Part shown: positions 38,373 through 47,910 of the stretch, piece by piece
Layout: each line of letters begins with the position of its first letter
Numbering within the stretch: the first letter of the stretch is position 1
Assembly (NCBI GenBank): GCA_963723205.1
Contig: CAVRQC010000009.1
Span: 4,626 to 68,625 of the forward strand
Source of the DNA: CAVQBP01 sp963723205
GTDB taxonomy: Bacteria > Bacteroidota > Ignavibacteria > Ignavibacteriales > Ignavibacteriaceae
Direction: 5' to 3'
Length of the DNA: 64,000 nt
The notes under the pieces: generated by a model
What the model saw: only the letters and a program-made list of their open reading frames with translations
Databases searched by the model: none
What the model was told of the DNA's origin: nothing
Position numbers and translations under genes: made by a program

Positions 38373-40367
38373 ATGAACAATGGGATAGTAACAACAATAC
38401 TTGATAAATGTAAGCGATGTTACTCTTGTGTCCGCGAATGCCCTGCAAAAGCAATAAGAGTTATAAACGGCCAGGCAACTGTTTTGACTGAAAGGTGTAT
38501 TGTTTGCGGTCATTGCATAAAAGTCTGTTCACAAAATGCAAAGCAAATACTTAGCGATATTGATAAAGTACTAAATGAAATCCTGTTGACAGATAAAGCA
38601 ATCGCAATAATTGCTCCTTCTTTTGCCGCATCTTTTCCTGATAATTACACTAAACTTCCTACGGCGCTAAGGAAAGCCGGCTTTTCAAAAGTTGTTGAAA
38701 CAGCGTTTGGTGCAGACTTAATAAGTGAATATTATTTAAAAGAATTTCAAACAGAAAAAGAAAAGACAATTATTAGTTCTGCTTGTCCTGCTGTGGTAAA
38801 CTATATTGAAAAATATTATAAAGAGTTGGTTCCAAATATTACAAATGTTGTTTCTCCGATGATTGCGATTGGAAGGTATTTAAGAGAAACCGAAGGAAAC
38901 GATATAAAAATAGTTTTTATCGGTCCATGTATTGCGAAAAAAGATGAGTGTACGGATGAAATGCTTAATAATGAAATTGATGCTGTACTAACATTTAACG
39001 AAATTAAAAACATACTTAATGATAAAAACATTTCTATTGATGAACTTGAGGAGAGCAATTTTGATCCACCGCATGCATTTATGGGAAAAGCATATCCATT
39101 AGCAGGCGGTTTATTAAAATCAACAAATATACCTGAAGATATTCTTGAAAAAGAAATAATTGTTGTTGAAGGTAAAAAGAAAGTAATGGAGATAGTTGAT
39201 GAAATTGCCAATAACAATATAAATGCAAAGTTTGTTGATATACTTTTTTGTGAAGGATGTATAAGCGGACCGGCAATTGACAGTGATCTAAATTATTATT
39301 CAAGACGTGAAAAAGTAATTAAATATATTGAGCAGAAAATTAATTCTGTAGATAAACAGATCTGGAAAAGTGATCTGTATAATGCAAGGAATATTGATTT
39401 TAGCCGGGAGTTTAAATCTAAGGATCAAAGGAGACCCTATCCAACTGAAGAGAGAATAAAAGAAATATTAGCTGAAACAAATAAATTTAGTCCTGAAGAT
39501 GAACTTAACTGTGGTGCGTGTGGTTATAATACGTGTCGTGAAAATGCAGTTGCTATTGCTAAAGATTTGGCTGAAAAAGATATGTGTCTTCCGTATTTAA
39601 TTGATAAAATTGATAAGGCCTACAAAGAATTAAGTTCAGCACAGGAGCAGCTTCAATCAGCAGAAAAACTTGCATCTATTGGGCAGTTAGTTGCTGGTAT
39701 TGCTCATGAAATTAATAATCCTCTTGGAACAATTCTCCTTTATTCATCCATGCTTAAGAATGATATGGCTGAAAAGAAATTTGATCTTCAAAATGTAGAG
39801 GATATAAAATTAATTATTGATGAAGCTACAAGGTGTAAAAATATCGTTTCCGATCTGTTAAACTTTGCACGGCAAAACAAGCTCAAACTTTCAGCAGTCA
39901 ATATTTATGAACTGCTTGATGATGTAATCCGTTCGGTTAAAATTAATCCGAGATATAAAGATATTACTATTCAAAGAGATGAAGAACTAAAAAGATGTAT
40001 GATTGATTGCGACCTGGATCAGCTGAAACAGGTGTTTTTAAATCTTGTAAATAACTCTTGCGAAGCAATGTTTGAAAGCAGCAAAAAGCTTTTAAGCCTG
40101 GTTATTATTGAAAATAATAATCACGTTGATATCGAAATAAAAGATACGGGGACAGGGATTTCGAAAGAAAATTACAGCAAGATATTTACCCCGTTTTTTA
40201 CAACAAAAAAAATTGGAATGGGAACAGGCCTTGGATTGGCAATTTCTTATGGAATAATCAAGATGCACAAAGGCGATATAACATTCCGGAGCGAGGTTGG
40301 AAAAGGTACATCTTTTTTTGTCCAATTGCCGAAATATCTGGTTATACAAAATGTAAATCTGAATTAA
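38373..40367 (+). CDS. Histidine kinase with an [FeFe]-hydrogenase-like sensor domain
   Basis: The 664-residue protein joins four parts. Residues 11-52 form a double [4Fe-4S] ferredoxin (CKRCYSCVRECP, CIVCGHCIKVC). Residues about 75-345 are an [FeFe]-hydrogenase large-subunit domain with SSACP (135-139), GPCIAKKDEC (184-193) and FCEGC (292-296), so four likely H-cluster ligand cysteines remain. Residues 380-405 form another cysteine set (CGACGYNTC plus Cys405). The C-terminal third is a kinase: phospho-acceptor HEINNP (445) and the ATP-binding DTGTGIS and GTGLGLA boxes. It probably senses H2 or redox state and phosphorylates a receiver. A full enzyme follows downstream, so it may control its expression or activity. 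Confidence 0.85.
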   Translation: MNNGIVTTILDKCKRCYSCVRECPAKAIRVINGQATVLTERCIVCGHCIKVCSQNAKQILSDIDKVLNEILLTDKAIAIIAPSFAASFPDNYTKLPTALRKAGFSKVVETAFGADLISEYYLKEFQTEKEKTIISSACPAVVNYIEKYYKELVPNITNVVSPMIAIGRYLRETEGNDIKIVFIGPCIAKKDECTDEMLNNEIDAVLTFNEIKNILNDKNISIDELEESNFDPPHAFMGKAYPLAGGLLKSTNIPEDILEKEIIVVEGKKKVMEIVDEIANNNINAKFVDILFCEGCISGPAIDSDLNYYSRREKVIKYIEQKINSVDKQIWKSDLYNARNIDFSREFKSKDQRRPYPTEERIKEILAETNKFSPEDELNCGACGYNTCRENAVAIAKDLAEKDMCLPYLIDKIDKAYKELSSAQEQLQSAEKLASIGQLVAGIAHEINNPLGTILLYSSMLKNDMAEKKFDLQNVEDIKLIIDEATRCKNIVSDLLNFARQNKLKLSAVNIYELLDDVIRSVKINPRYKDITIQRDEELKRCMIDCDLDQLKQVFLNLVNNSCEAMFESSKKLLSLVIIENNNHVDIEIKDTGTGISKENYSKIFTPFFTTKKIGMGTGLGLAISYGIIKMHKGDITFRSEVGKGTSFFVQLPKYLVIQNVNLN

Positions 40368-40376
40368 AGGGAAAAA

Positions 40377-40784
40377 ATGGAAAAGAAAAAAATATTATTA
40401 GTCGATGATGATATAGATTTACTTGAGCAGAGTAAAATATCATTTGAATCAAAAGGTTATGAAGTGTTCACTGCAGAAAATGTTGATGAAGGCTGGCAGA
40501 CATTTCAAAAAGAAAAACCAAATGCGGTTGTAATTGATCTTATAATGGAAGAACATGATTCGGGATTCATTCTAAGCTACAAGATAAAAAAAGATGAATA
40601 CGGGAAAAATATTCCTGTTTTTATTTTAACGTCGGCAACATATTTAACTGGTTATAAGTTCGGTGTCTCAACCGATGAGGAAAAGGAATGGATTTATTGT
40701 GATGAAATTATAAATAAGCCCGCTGTAACAGAAAACCTGGTTGAAAAAATAGAAAATTATTACCTGAAGAAAGAAGAAGCCTGA
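40377..40784 (+). CDS. Single-domain response regulator
   Basis: The 135-residue receiver has the acidic pair in LLVDDDIDLL, the phospho-acceptor Asp in AVVIDLIMEE, the switch Thr/Ser in VFILTSATY and the Lys in IINKPA. There is no output domain, so it either relays phosphate or binds another protein. It follows the hydrogenase-domain kinase by nine bases, making it the most likely partner. A CheY-like or Spo0F-like role fits. Confidence 0.85.
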   Translation: MEKKKILLVDDDIDLLEQSKISFESKGYEVFTAENVDEGWQTFQKEKPNAVVIDLIMEEHDSGFILSYKIKKDEYGKNIPVFILTSATYLTGYKFGVSTDEEKEWIYCDEIINKPAVTENLVEKIENYYLKKEEA

Positions 40785-40792
40785 TTGTCAAT

Positions 40793-42307
40793 ATGCTTGA
40801 TTTAAAAACAAATATTGCAGGTAAGGTTAAAGTTTTAATCGTTGATGATGAAAAGAGTCTGGGTATTGGAATTAAACGACTGTTGGAAAAAGAAGGTTAT
40901 GATGCCAGACTCGCAGTAAACGGGTCTGAGGGTATTCAATATGGAACCGTCGAAGAGTTTGATCTTGCAATAATTGATCTTAAAATGCCAGATATTGACG
41001 GCATTATTGTACTTGAAAAAATTCTCAAAAAATTTCCTAATACAGTATGTTTTATTGCCACTGCATTTGCCAGTTATGAAACTGCAATCGAGTCAACAAA
41101 AAAAGGAGCATATGGTTATCTGCCAAAACCATTTCTACCTGATGAACTTCTCTATCAATTAAAAAAGGGATATGAAAGAAGATTCCTTTTAATGGAAGCC
41201 GAAAGATGGAAGAAGGAGAGAGAGGAAAGATTACTTGAAATTGCTTTTGAGAAAACACGTGCACATACTATTATTAATTCAATTACTGATGGAGTTCTTG
41301 TTGTTAACAAAAATGCTGAAGTTGTCCTTTTTAATCCTGCTGCATTAAAATATCTGTATACAGATAATTTAAAGATTGGCGAACGGATTATTGAAAAACT
41401 TCATCCGCAGATATCTGAATTAATTAATAAATTACTAAGTAATGATTCTTTTGTCTCTAAATCATATTCTGCTCAGATAGAATTAAAGCCAAATCATGAA
41501 TCTTTTATAGAAGCTACATCATCAGGTGTTCCGCATCCCGATGGATCTCTTGCGGGAGTTGTTGTAGTTCTTAAGGATATAACAAATTTAAAGAAATTGG
41601 AATTCCTTAAGTCGCAATTTGTATCTATGGTATCACATGAATTAAAAGCTCCTATTTCTGCAGTGTATGGTTATCTGAAATTAATCAATGACACTTCCGT
41701 AGCAATTAGCGAAAATCAAAAAAAGAATTTTATTAATAGATCCCAGGTGAGACTTGATGGTCTGATTAAAATGGTAAACGATCTCCTTGATATTTCAAGG
41801 ATGGAAATGAAATCTATTAAAAGAGAAATAACAGATATTGATATTACAAATGTAATTAATAATATTCTTGAATTATTCCAGGTCGATCTCAAAGCTAAAA
41901 ATATATCTGTTGAATTTAATTCCGATGCCAATCAGCCTTTTATTAAAGCCGATTACGAAGAAATTAACAGGTTGTTTACGAATCTTATAAGTAATGCAAT
42001 AAAATATAACCGTCAAAACGGATGTATTATTATTATTATAAATTCAACTGAAGTATATTTGATTGTTGAAATTAAAGATTCAGGAATTGGCTTGAAGGAA
42101 GAGGAAAAAAAGAAGCTGTTCCATGAATTTTACAGAGCAAAGAATGAATTTACTAAAGATGTAAGCGGCACAGGATTAGGTCTATCTATTGTAAAAAGAA
42201 TAGTTGACTCATACTCCGGGAAAATTGAAGTAGGAAGTGAATTTAATAAAGGGACTACATTCAAAGTTTTTTTACCTTTTTTACTAAGTAGCCGTAGCTC
42301 AGATTAA
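40793..42307 (+). CDS. Receiver-PAS-histidine kinase hybrid
   Basis: The 504-residue protein starts with a receiver domain: VLIVDDEKSLG, the acceptor Asp in LAIIDLKMPDIDG and the Lys in LPKPFLP. A PAS domain (about 160-265) follows, containing SITDGVLVVNKNAEVVLFNP. The C-terminal kinase has the acceptor MVSHELKAPISA and the GTGLGLSI ATP box. Such proteins pass signals from a phosphorelay to a kinase core. It is soluble, with no membrane helix, and lies eight bases after the previous receiver gene, so it shares its transcript. Confidence 0.88.
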   Translation: MLDLKTNIAGKVKVLIVDDEKSLGIGIKRLLEKEGYDARLAVNGSEGIQYGTVEEFDLAIIDLKMPDIDGIIVLEKILKKFPNTVCFIATAFASYETAIESTKKGAYGYLPKPFLPDELLYQLKKGYERRFLLMEAERWKKEREERLLEIAFEKTRAHTIINSITDGVLVVNKNAEVVLFNPAALKYLYTDNLKIGERIIEKLHPQISELINKLLSNDSFVSKSYSAQIELKPNHESFIEATSSGVPHPDGSLAGVVVVLKDITNLKKLEFLKSQFVSMVSHELKAPISAVYGYLKLINDTSVAISENQKKNFINRSQVRLDGLIKMVNDLLDISRMEMKSIKREITDIDITNVINNILELFQVDLKAKNISVEFNSDANQPFIKADYEEINRLFTNLISNAIKYNRQNGCIIIIINSTEVYLIVEIKDSGIGLKEEEKKKLFHEFYRAKNEFTKDVSGTGLGLSIVKRIVDSYSGKIEVGSEFNKGTTFKVFLPFLLSSRSSD

Positions 42308-42365
42308 TTATCTGCACTGCTATAAATGGATTTAAATATTTATCATAAATAAAGTGAGGGTTCGA

Positions 42366-42746
42366 ATGGCACGTATAGTAATTATAGATGATGATGCCGA
42401 TATTCTTGATGCCAGCAGCTTAATTCTTACATCAAATGGGTATGAAGTAATAACGGCTGATAACCCGGATGACGGGTATAAAATAGTAAAAGAAAACTCA
42501 CCTGATTTAATCATTCTGGATGTGATGATGAATGAGCCTGATGACGGGTTTTTTCTTGCTCAGAGGTTCAGAAAAGAAAACATCAAAATACCGATAATTA
42601 TGTATACATCGGTTTCCAAAGCAACCGGACTAGATTTCGGCGTAAGTGAGATTGTACCTGTAGACGAATTTATTGAAAAACCAGTCTCGCCTGATGTGCT
42701 GATTGGTAAAGTTAAAAAACTTTTACAGATTAAACAGGAGGGATGA
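42366..42746 (+). CDS. Single-domain response regulator
   Basis: The receiver has the acidic pair in IVIIDDDADIL, the acceptor Asp in LIILDVMMNEPDDGFF and the Lys in FIEKPV. It is 126 residues from ATG 42366, which follows GTGAGGG by five bases; an upstream GTG at 42354 would put the ribosome site inside the gene and is less likely. It carries no DNA-binding domain. Its stop is one base before the hydC start, so it is tied to the hydrogenase genes. Confidence 0.85.
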   Translation: MARIVIIDDDADILDASSLILTSNGYEVITADNPDDGYKIVKENSPDLIILDVMMNEPDDGFFLAQRFRKENIKIPIIMYTSVSKATGLDFGVSEIVPVDEFIEKPVSPDVLIGKVKKLLQIKQEG

Positions 42747-42747
42747 A

Positions 42748-43221
42748 ATGCTGGTAATGGAAAAGAATGCGCTGTCTGGTGAAGTAGAAGAACTAATAAA
42801 GGTCTATGGTGCTGAACGTTCGTCACTTCTACAAATTTTACAGGCTATACAGAGAAAACATAAATATATTTCTGACTTTGCTCAACAGGAAGTTGCGCGG
42901 CTAATGAATATTCATCCTGTTGAAGTTTACAGTGTTATATCCTTTTATTCTTTTCTTCATTCAAAGCCGCAGGGCAGAAATATTGTAAGATTATGCAGAA
43001 CAATATCATGCGATATGAAAGGTAAAGAAGATATAGAAGCTGCAATAGAAAGAGAACTTGGAATTAAATTCGGTGAGACTACAAAGGATAAACGTATTAC
43101 ACTCGAATTCACTAATTGTCTCGGCATGTGTGATCAGGGCCCGGCAATGATTATAAATGAAAGAGTTTACACTCATCTTAATGCTGAAAAAGCAGTACAA
43201 ATTTTAAATGGGATAAAATAG
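42748..43221 (+). CDS. hydC: HydC/NuoE-like [2Fe-2S] hydrogenase subunit
   Basis: The 157-residue protein has the thioredoxin-like NuoE fold. It starts with the helical ERSSLLQILQAIQRKHKYIS, and its [2Fe-2S] ligands are in LCRTISC and NCLGMCDQGP. In trimeric NAD-linked [FeFe] hydrogenases this is the gamma subunit that joins HydA and HydB. I placed the start at ATG 42748, five bases after AGGAGGGATGA; an ATG further up at 42703 lies inside the receiver gene. It is followed eight bases later by hydB. Confidence 0.88.
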   Translation: MLVMEKNALSGEVEELIKVYGAERSSLLQILQAIQRKHKYISDFAQQEVARLMNIHPVEVYSVISFYSFLHSKPQGRNIVRLCRTISCDMKGKEDIEAAIERELGIKFGETTKDKRITLEFTNCLGMCDQGPAMIINERVYTHLNAEKAVQILNGIK

Positions 43222-43229
43222 GAATTAAA

Positions 43230-44438
43230 ATGGAATCAATAACAGAAAGAAAAAAAGAAAGAACCGGCCCTGTATTGTTTTCCAGCTATTTTCAGGGTGA
43301 AGGAATTAAGAAAGCTCTGCAGATTGGCAGGAAAAATATTTTATTTGAACTTAAATTTTCCGGATTAAGAGGAAGGGGAGGTGCCGGATTCCCGACAGCA
43401 ACCAAATGGATGCTGACGGCCGCTTCTATAGCTGAAAAAAAATTTATTGTCTGCAATGCGGATGAAGGAGAACCGGGTACATTTAAAGACAGAGTACTTT
43501 TATTGGAATATCCGGAGTTAGTTTTTGAAGGGATGGTAATAGCAGGTTTCACAATTGGAGCAAAATTAGGATTAGTTTATCTCAGGGGCGAATATGAATA
43601 TATGCTGAAATCACTGCAGGATTATCTTCAACTAATGAGAACTGAAAATCTTTTAGGAAAAGATATTCAGGGTAAAGCAGGATTTAATTTTGATATTGAA
43701 ATCAGGTTGGGCTCCGGAGCATATGTCTGCGGTGAAGAAACTGCCTTAATTGAATCATTGGAAGGTTACCGTGGTGAACCGAGAAATCGTCCCCCTTTCC
43801 CGGTTGATACTGGCTATATGGGAAATCCTACTGTTGTTAATAATGTAGAAACCCTTGCATCCGTTCCTCATATCATTACTAAAGGTGGGGAATGGTTCAA
43901 AACTCATGGAACAAGTAAATCTACGGGTTCGAAATTATTTTCAGTTTCCGGTGATTGTGAAAAACCTGGTGTCTATGAACTTCCCTGGGGCACAACAATT
44001 AATGAATTATTAAAAATTGTGGAAGCAAAAAATACTAAAGCAGTCCAGGTTGGCGGTGCATCCGGAGTTTGCTTACCTAAGTCTCAATTTAGCAGATCAT
44101 TAGCTTATGAAGATGTTGCAACCGGTGGTTCGATAATAATTTTTAATGAAAAAAGAAATATGCTTAAAGTGCTAAAAAACTTTATGGAATTTTTTGTTGA
44201 AGAATCGTGCGGACAATGTACACCATGCCGTATCGGGAACGTAAAGCTTCTGGAAGGAATAGAGCTAATCGAGAAAGGGAAATTTACTTTCTCTTATATC
44301 AATAAATTAAAGGACCTCGGAAGAACAATGCAGGTTGCTTCTAAATGCGGATTAGGTCAATCAAGTCCAAATTCATTTATATCAATTCTTGAAAATTTTA
44401 AAGATGAAATTTTTCAGACTAACGGAAGGGGGAATTAA
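43230..44438 (+). CDS. hydB: HydB/NuoF-like flavin and NADH-binding subunit
   Basis: The 402-residue protein has the NuoF core: FMN/NADH-binding GLRGRGGAGFPTATKW, NADEGEPGTFKDR, GAYVCGEETALIES and the Cys set ESCGQCTPCRIGN plus a later Cys in ASKCGLGQ. It is shorter than typical HydB (about 600): it lacks the extra N-terminal thioredoxin-like part and the C-terminal ferredoxins. Such shorter beta subunits occur in some trimeric hydrogenases. It should exchange electrons with NAD(H). It is three bases from hydA. Confidence 0.88.
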   Translation: MESITERKKERTGPVLFSSYFQGEGIKKALQIGRKNILFELKFSGLRGRGGAGFPTATKWMLTAASIAEKKFIVCNADEGEPGTFKDRVLLLEYPELVFEGMVIAGFTIGAKLGLVYLRGEYEYMLKSLQDYLQLMRTENLLGKDIQGKAGFNFDIEIRLGSGAYVCGEETALIESLEGYRGEPRNRPPFPVDTGYMGNPTVVNNVETLASVPHIITKGGEWFKTHGTSKSTGSKLFSVSGDCEKPGVYELPWGTTINELLKIVEAKNTKAVQVGGASGVCLPKSQFSRSLAYEDVATGGSIIIFNEKRNMLKVLKNFMEFFVEESCGQCTPCRIGNVKLLEGIELIEKGKFTFSYINKLKDLGRTMQVASKCGLGQSSPNSFISILENFKDEIFQTNGRGN

Positions 44439-44441
44439 ACG

Positions 44442-46319
44442 ATGTCAAAACGTGAAAAAACCAGAGTCCCGGTAAGCCAGCAGCCATTTACTGTTCAAAA
44501 GCCTGAAGATATAACCACTATCGGTGGTACAGTAAGTATTCAGATAAACGAGAAAAGAGTAACCGTTCCCCTAGGAACTACAATTTTAGAAGCATGTAAT
44601 GAAAACCAGATTCATATACCTACTTTATGTCATCACCCTGATCTTTGTATTGCAGGTGTTTGCCGTATATGTGTTGTAGAAGTTGAAGGAATGAGAATAC
44701 TTCAAACTGCATGTTCATTTCCAATAACTTCCCCCATAAAAATTCATACATCTACTCCGATGGTTAGAAAAGCAAGGAGACATATTATTGATCTCCTGCT
44801 TAGCGAACATTATGGTGAATGTTATTCCTGTTTCAGAAACGGCAATTGTGAATTGCAGTCGCTTGCAAAAGAATATGGCGTGGATAATTATACTTTCGGA
44901 CATGTTGACGAACCCCGCTATGAGGTTGATAGATCATCAGCTGCCGTAATCAGGGATATGAGTAAATGTATATTATGTAAACGCTGTGTGAGGACATGTA
45001 TTGACCTCCAGGAAGTAGGGGTTTTGGAGGCAATAGATCGTGGACATGAAACATATATCGGAACATTTTTAGATAAACCTTTAGCCGATGTTATTTGTAT
45101 TAACTGCGGGCAATGTATCAACAGGTGCCCTACTGCTGCATTGCGTGCGAATGATCCATCGGATGAAATATGGATGGCTATTGATGATCTGACGAAGCAT
45201 GTTGTTATCCAAACTGCTCCATCTCCTCGCGCAGCAATCGGTGAAGAGTTTGGGATAGAAGCAGGCAAATCATTTACCGGGGAAATGAATACGGCTCTTA
45301 AACGTATTGGCTTTGATAGAGTTTTTGATACAAACTTTACCGCTGATCTGACAATTATGGAGGAAGGAACAGAGCTTCTTAACAGGCTAAAAAAAGCTAT
45401 AGTTGGTAAGGATGAATCTGTTAAGCTTCCGCAGTTTACTTCATGTTCACCCGGATGGGTAAAATTTATTGAGCATTTCTATCCTGAATATCTCGATTAT
45501 CTTTCAACGGCAAAATCACCCCAGCAAATGTTTGGTGCATTAATTAAAACATTTTATGCAAAGGAAGCAGGTATTGATCCAAAAGATATTGTAACAGTTG
45601 CGCTAATGCCTTGCTCGGCTAAAAAGTTCGAATGCAACAGACCGGAAATGGATGCGTCCGGATATAAAGATGTGGATTACGGTTTAACAACAAGAGAAAT
45701 GGCGCAGATGATTAAGGAAGCCGGGATCTATTTACCGGAAATGCCGAAATCTAATTTTGATGATCCGTTCGGTGATGCTTCTGGTGCAGGTTTAATCTTT
45801 GGTGCGACCGGTGGAGTTATGGAAGCTGCATTAAGAACAGTTTATGAGTTAGTAACCGGCAGGGAAGTTCCTTTTAAGAACTTAAATATAGAACCATGCC
45901 GTGGTTTTGACGGTGTCAAACAGGCTTCTGTAAAACTGGAAGGTTGTGTTGAAGACTATAAATTTTTAGAAGGAATCGAATTAAAATTTATTGTGGCTCA
46001 TGGGACAGCAAATGCAAAGAAGGTAATGGAAATGCTGAGACGCGGAGAATTGAATGATGTTCATTTTGTTGAAATTATGGCATGTCCCGGAGGTTGTTTA
46101 GGAGGCGGCGGGCAGCCAATTCCCACTAATGCAGAAATCAGGAGGAAACGGGCAGAAGCCATTTATGCTGAAGAGGAATCCCTGGAGATAAGGAAATCTC
46201 ATAAAAATCCCCATGTTAAATATATTTATGAGAAATTCCTGACAGAAGGCCCCTGCAGTAAATTATCACATAAATTATTGCATACTCATTATACAAAAAG
46301 AGGTAAGTATATATCGTAA
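44442..46319 (+). CDS. hydA: [FeFe] hydrogenase catalytic subunit HydA
   Basis: The 625-residue protein contains a plant-type [2Fe-2S] domain (CHHPDLCIAGVCRIC, about 63-77), a His-Cys [4Fe-4S] box (HYGECYSCFRNGNC, 123-136) and two [4Fe-4S] sets (CILCKRCVRTC and CINCGQCINRC). The H-cluster domain has TSCSPGW (333-339), MPCSAKKFE (389-397) and EIMACPGGC (544-552). It should make or oxidise H2. With HydB and HydC it should form a soluble NAD-linked, possibly electron-bifurcating, complex. The maturases HydE, HydF and HydG are not in the window. The first loop reads TSCSP rather than the TSCCP of monomeric enzymes. Confidence 0.92.
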   Translation: MSKREKTRVPVSQQPFTVQKPEDITTIGGTVSIQINEKRVTVPLGTTILEACNENQIHIPTLCHHPDLCIAGVCRICVVEVEGMRILQTACSFPITSPIKIHTSTPMVRKARRHIIDLLLSEHYGECYSCFRNGNCELQSLAKEYGVDNYTFGHVDEPRYEVDRSSAAVIRDMSKCILCKRCVRTCIDLQEVGVLEAIDRGHETYIGTFLDKPLADVICINCGQCINRCPTAALRANDPSDEIWMAIDDLTKHVVIQTAPSPRAAIGEEFGIEAGKSFTGEMNTALKRIGFDRVFDTNFTADLTIMEEGTELLNRLKKAIVGKDESVKLPQFTSCSPGWVKFIEHFYPEYLDYLSTAKSPQQMFGALIKTFYAKEAGIDPKDIVTVALMPCSAKKFECNRPEMDASGYKDVDYGLTTREMAQMIKEAGIYLPEMPKSNFDDPFGDASGAGLIFGATGGVMEAALRTVYELVTGREVPFKNLNIEPCRGFDGVKQASVKLEGCVEDYKFLEGIELKFIVAHGTANAKKVMEMLRRGELNDVHFVEIMACPGGCLGGGGQPIPTNAEIRRKRAEAIYAEEESLEIRKSHKNPHVKYIYEKFLTEGPCSKLSHKLLHTHYTKRGKYIS

Positions 46320-46491
46320 TTTTATATAGTTAAATTTTTTAAACAATCAACTATTGTTTACATATTTAAATGATTGATTGAATGACCGAAGAATTCCTCC
46401 GGAGAATGGCTGAATGAAATTTCAATGGATCATTCATTCAATAGTTATTATCATCTTTACAAATAACTGTAAACAAAAGACTGTTATATAA
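46320..46491. other. Short intergenic region with repeated GAATGA words
   Basis: Between hydA and the membrane kinase there is an 8-base palindrome CTCCGGAG (near 46397) among several GAATGA/CATTCATTC words. I see no gene. Transcription could end or restart here. Confidence 0.35.
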
Positions 46492-47865
46492 ATGATTACT
46501 CTAGTTCCTACATGGGCGCATCACTATGATGCTTTTTGGGATGCAATAAAGAGAAGAAATAACTGGTTCATTAAGCTTCGCTATGGTGCGGTTTTAATGC
46601 TCGTTGCTTTTCTGTTATCTGTAGAATTTATCCTCCGTGCTGCCTATTCTGATCTACAAGTCAAAGTATTTGTTATTTTGGTTTTAGCGATATTGGCTTA
46701 CAACATTTCTTTCCAAAAAATCAGTAAAAAATTAAAATGCATACCCGGCAAATTTAATCCGCTTCATTTATCGCTTGTTCAGATGCTGTTTGATTTGTAT
46801 GTACTTACATTACTTGTTTATTACACAGGCGGTATTGAATCACCATTATTTATGTTATTTGTATTTCATATGATCATTGGCAGTTTAATACTGCCTGGTA
46901 AAATTATATATAGTCTTGCAGGTTTGGTTATTATTGTGTTCTTTTCATTAACATTCGGTGAATATTTTAATATCTTAGCTCATTATAGTGTAAAAGGATT
47001 TTTACAGGTTCCTATTTATAACAACCTCCATTTCTTACTGGCATATAACGTTATATTTGCTTTCGTAATTATTTTTAGTGTGGTTCTTGCTAATCATATC
47101 GCTGTTCAGTTATATAAAATGGAACAGGAGTTAGTTGAAACAATAAATAAACTGCATGAAGCCGAAATCGAGAAACAAAAATATGTTATGGGTGTAGTTC
47201 ATGAAATTAAAACACCTTTATCTGCAATTCATTCGTATCTTGATTTGATTTTACAAAAATATCTCGGTCCATTAAATGAAAAAGTCGAGGAAAAACTTTT
47301 AAGAGCTAGGATCCGCTCTGATGAAGCGCTTAAACTAACCGGTGATGTTTTAAAGATTTCCAAGCTGAGACTTATTGATGAAATAGGAAGTGAAGAAATT
47401 GATCTTAATGAATTACTTTATGCAGCACATAAGCAGCAGGAGATAAATATTCAATCAAAAAAAATTAATTTTAATTTAACTGATGATCGAAAAAACAAAA
47501 GAAAAATTAAAGGTGATCTTTTTCTTCTTGAAATAGCTTTTTCAAATCTCATAAATAATGCTGTTAAATATGTTAAAGATAATGGAGTTATTGAAGTTAA
47601 ACTTAATTCCGATAGCGGAAGTATTCGTGTATCAATTAGTGATAATGGGATAGGAATTCCGCACAAGGATTTAAAAAATATATTCAGAGATTTTTACCGG
47701 GCTTCCAATATTAAGCAGAAGTCATATGAAGGAACTGGTCTGGGATTATCTTTTGTTAAGCAAATAATTGAAAGGCACAACGGAGAGATAAAAGTGGAAA
47801 GTCCATCTGGATTAGGGGATGAAAATAATCCTGGTACTTCCTTTGTCGTAACTATACCGTTTTAA
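46492..47865 (+). CDS. Membrane sensor histidine kinase
   Basis: The 457-residue protein has about six membrane helices in its first 205 residues, then a coiled linker and a kinase core with the acceptor VVHEIKTPLSAIHSYL (about residue 239). The N-box FSNLINNAVKYV, the DNGIGIP box and GTGLGLSF complete the ATP domain. The membrane part has no known extracellular domain, so it may sense a lipid or membrane state. No response regulator with a DNA-binding domain is encoded nearby. It starts 172 bases after hydA, which may place it in the same module, though this is not certain. Confidence 0.85.
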   Translation: MITLVPTWAHHYDAFWDAIKRRNNWFIKLRYGAVLMLVAFLLSVEFILRAAYSDLQVKVFVILVLAILAYNISFQKISKKLKCIPGKFNPLHLSLVQMLFDLYVLTLLVYYTGGIESPLFMLFVFHMIIGSLILPGKIIYSLAGLVIIVFFSLTFGEYFNILAHYSVKGFLQVPIYNNLHFLLAYNVIFAFVIIFSVVLANHIAVQLYKMEQELVETINKLHEAEIEKQKYVMGVVHEIKTPLSAIHSYLDLILQKYLGPLNEKVEEKLLRARIRSDEALKLTGDVLKISKLRLIDEIGSEEIDLNELLYAAHKQQEINIQSKKINFNLTDDRKNKRKIKGDLFLLEIAFSNLINNAVKYVKDNGVIEVKLNSDSGSIRVSISDNGIGIPHKDLKNIFRDFYRASNIKQKSYEGTGLGLSFVKQIIERHNGEIKVESPSGLGDENNPGTSFVVTIPF

Positions 47866-47910
47866 TTAACAATTAACAATTGTATGAAATAGGGTAGATT
47901 TGTATAGATA

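Noticed and set aside
38816..39217. 133-codon minus-strand frame
   Set aside because: Serine/isoleucine-rich shadow of the hydrogenase-domain kinase gene.
42354..42366. GTG start for the second receiver gene
   Set aside because: GTGAGGG is better read as the ribosome site for ATG at 42366, where the family N-terminus begins.
42703..42748. Upstream ATG for hydC
   Set aside because: It lies inside the preceding receiver gene; ATG 42748 has AGGAGGG and fits the family start.
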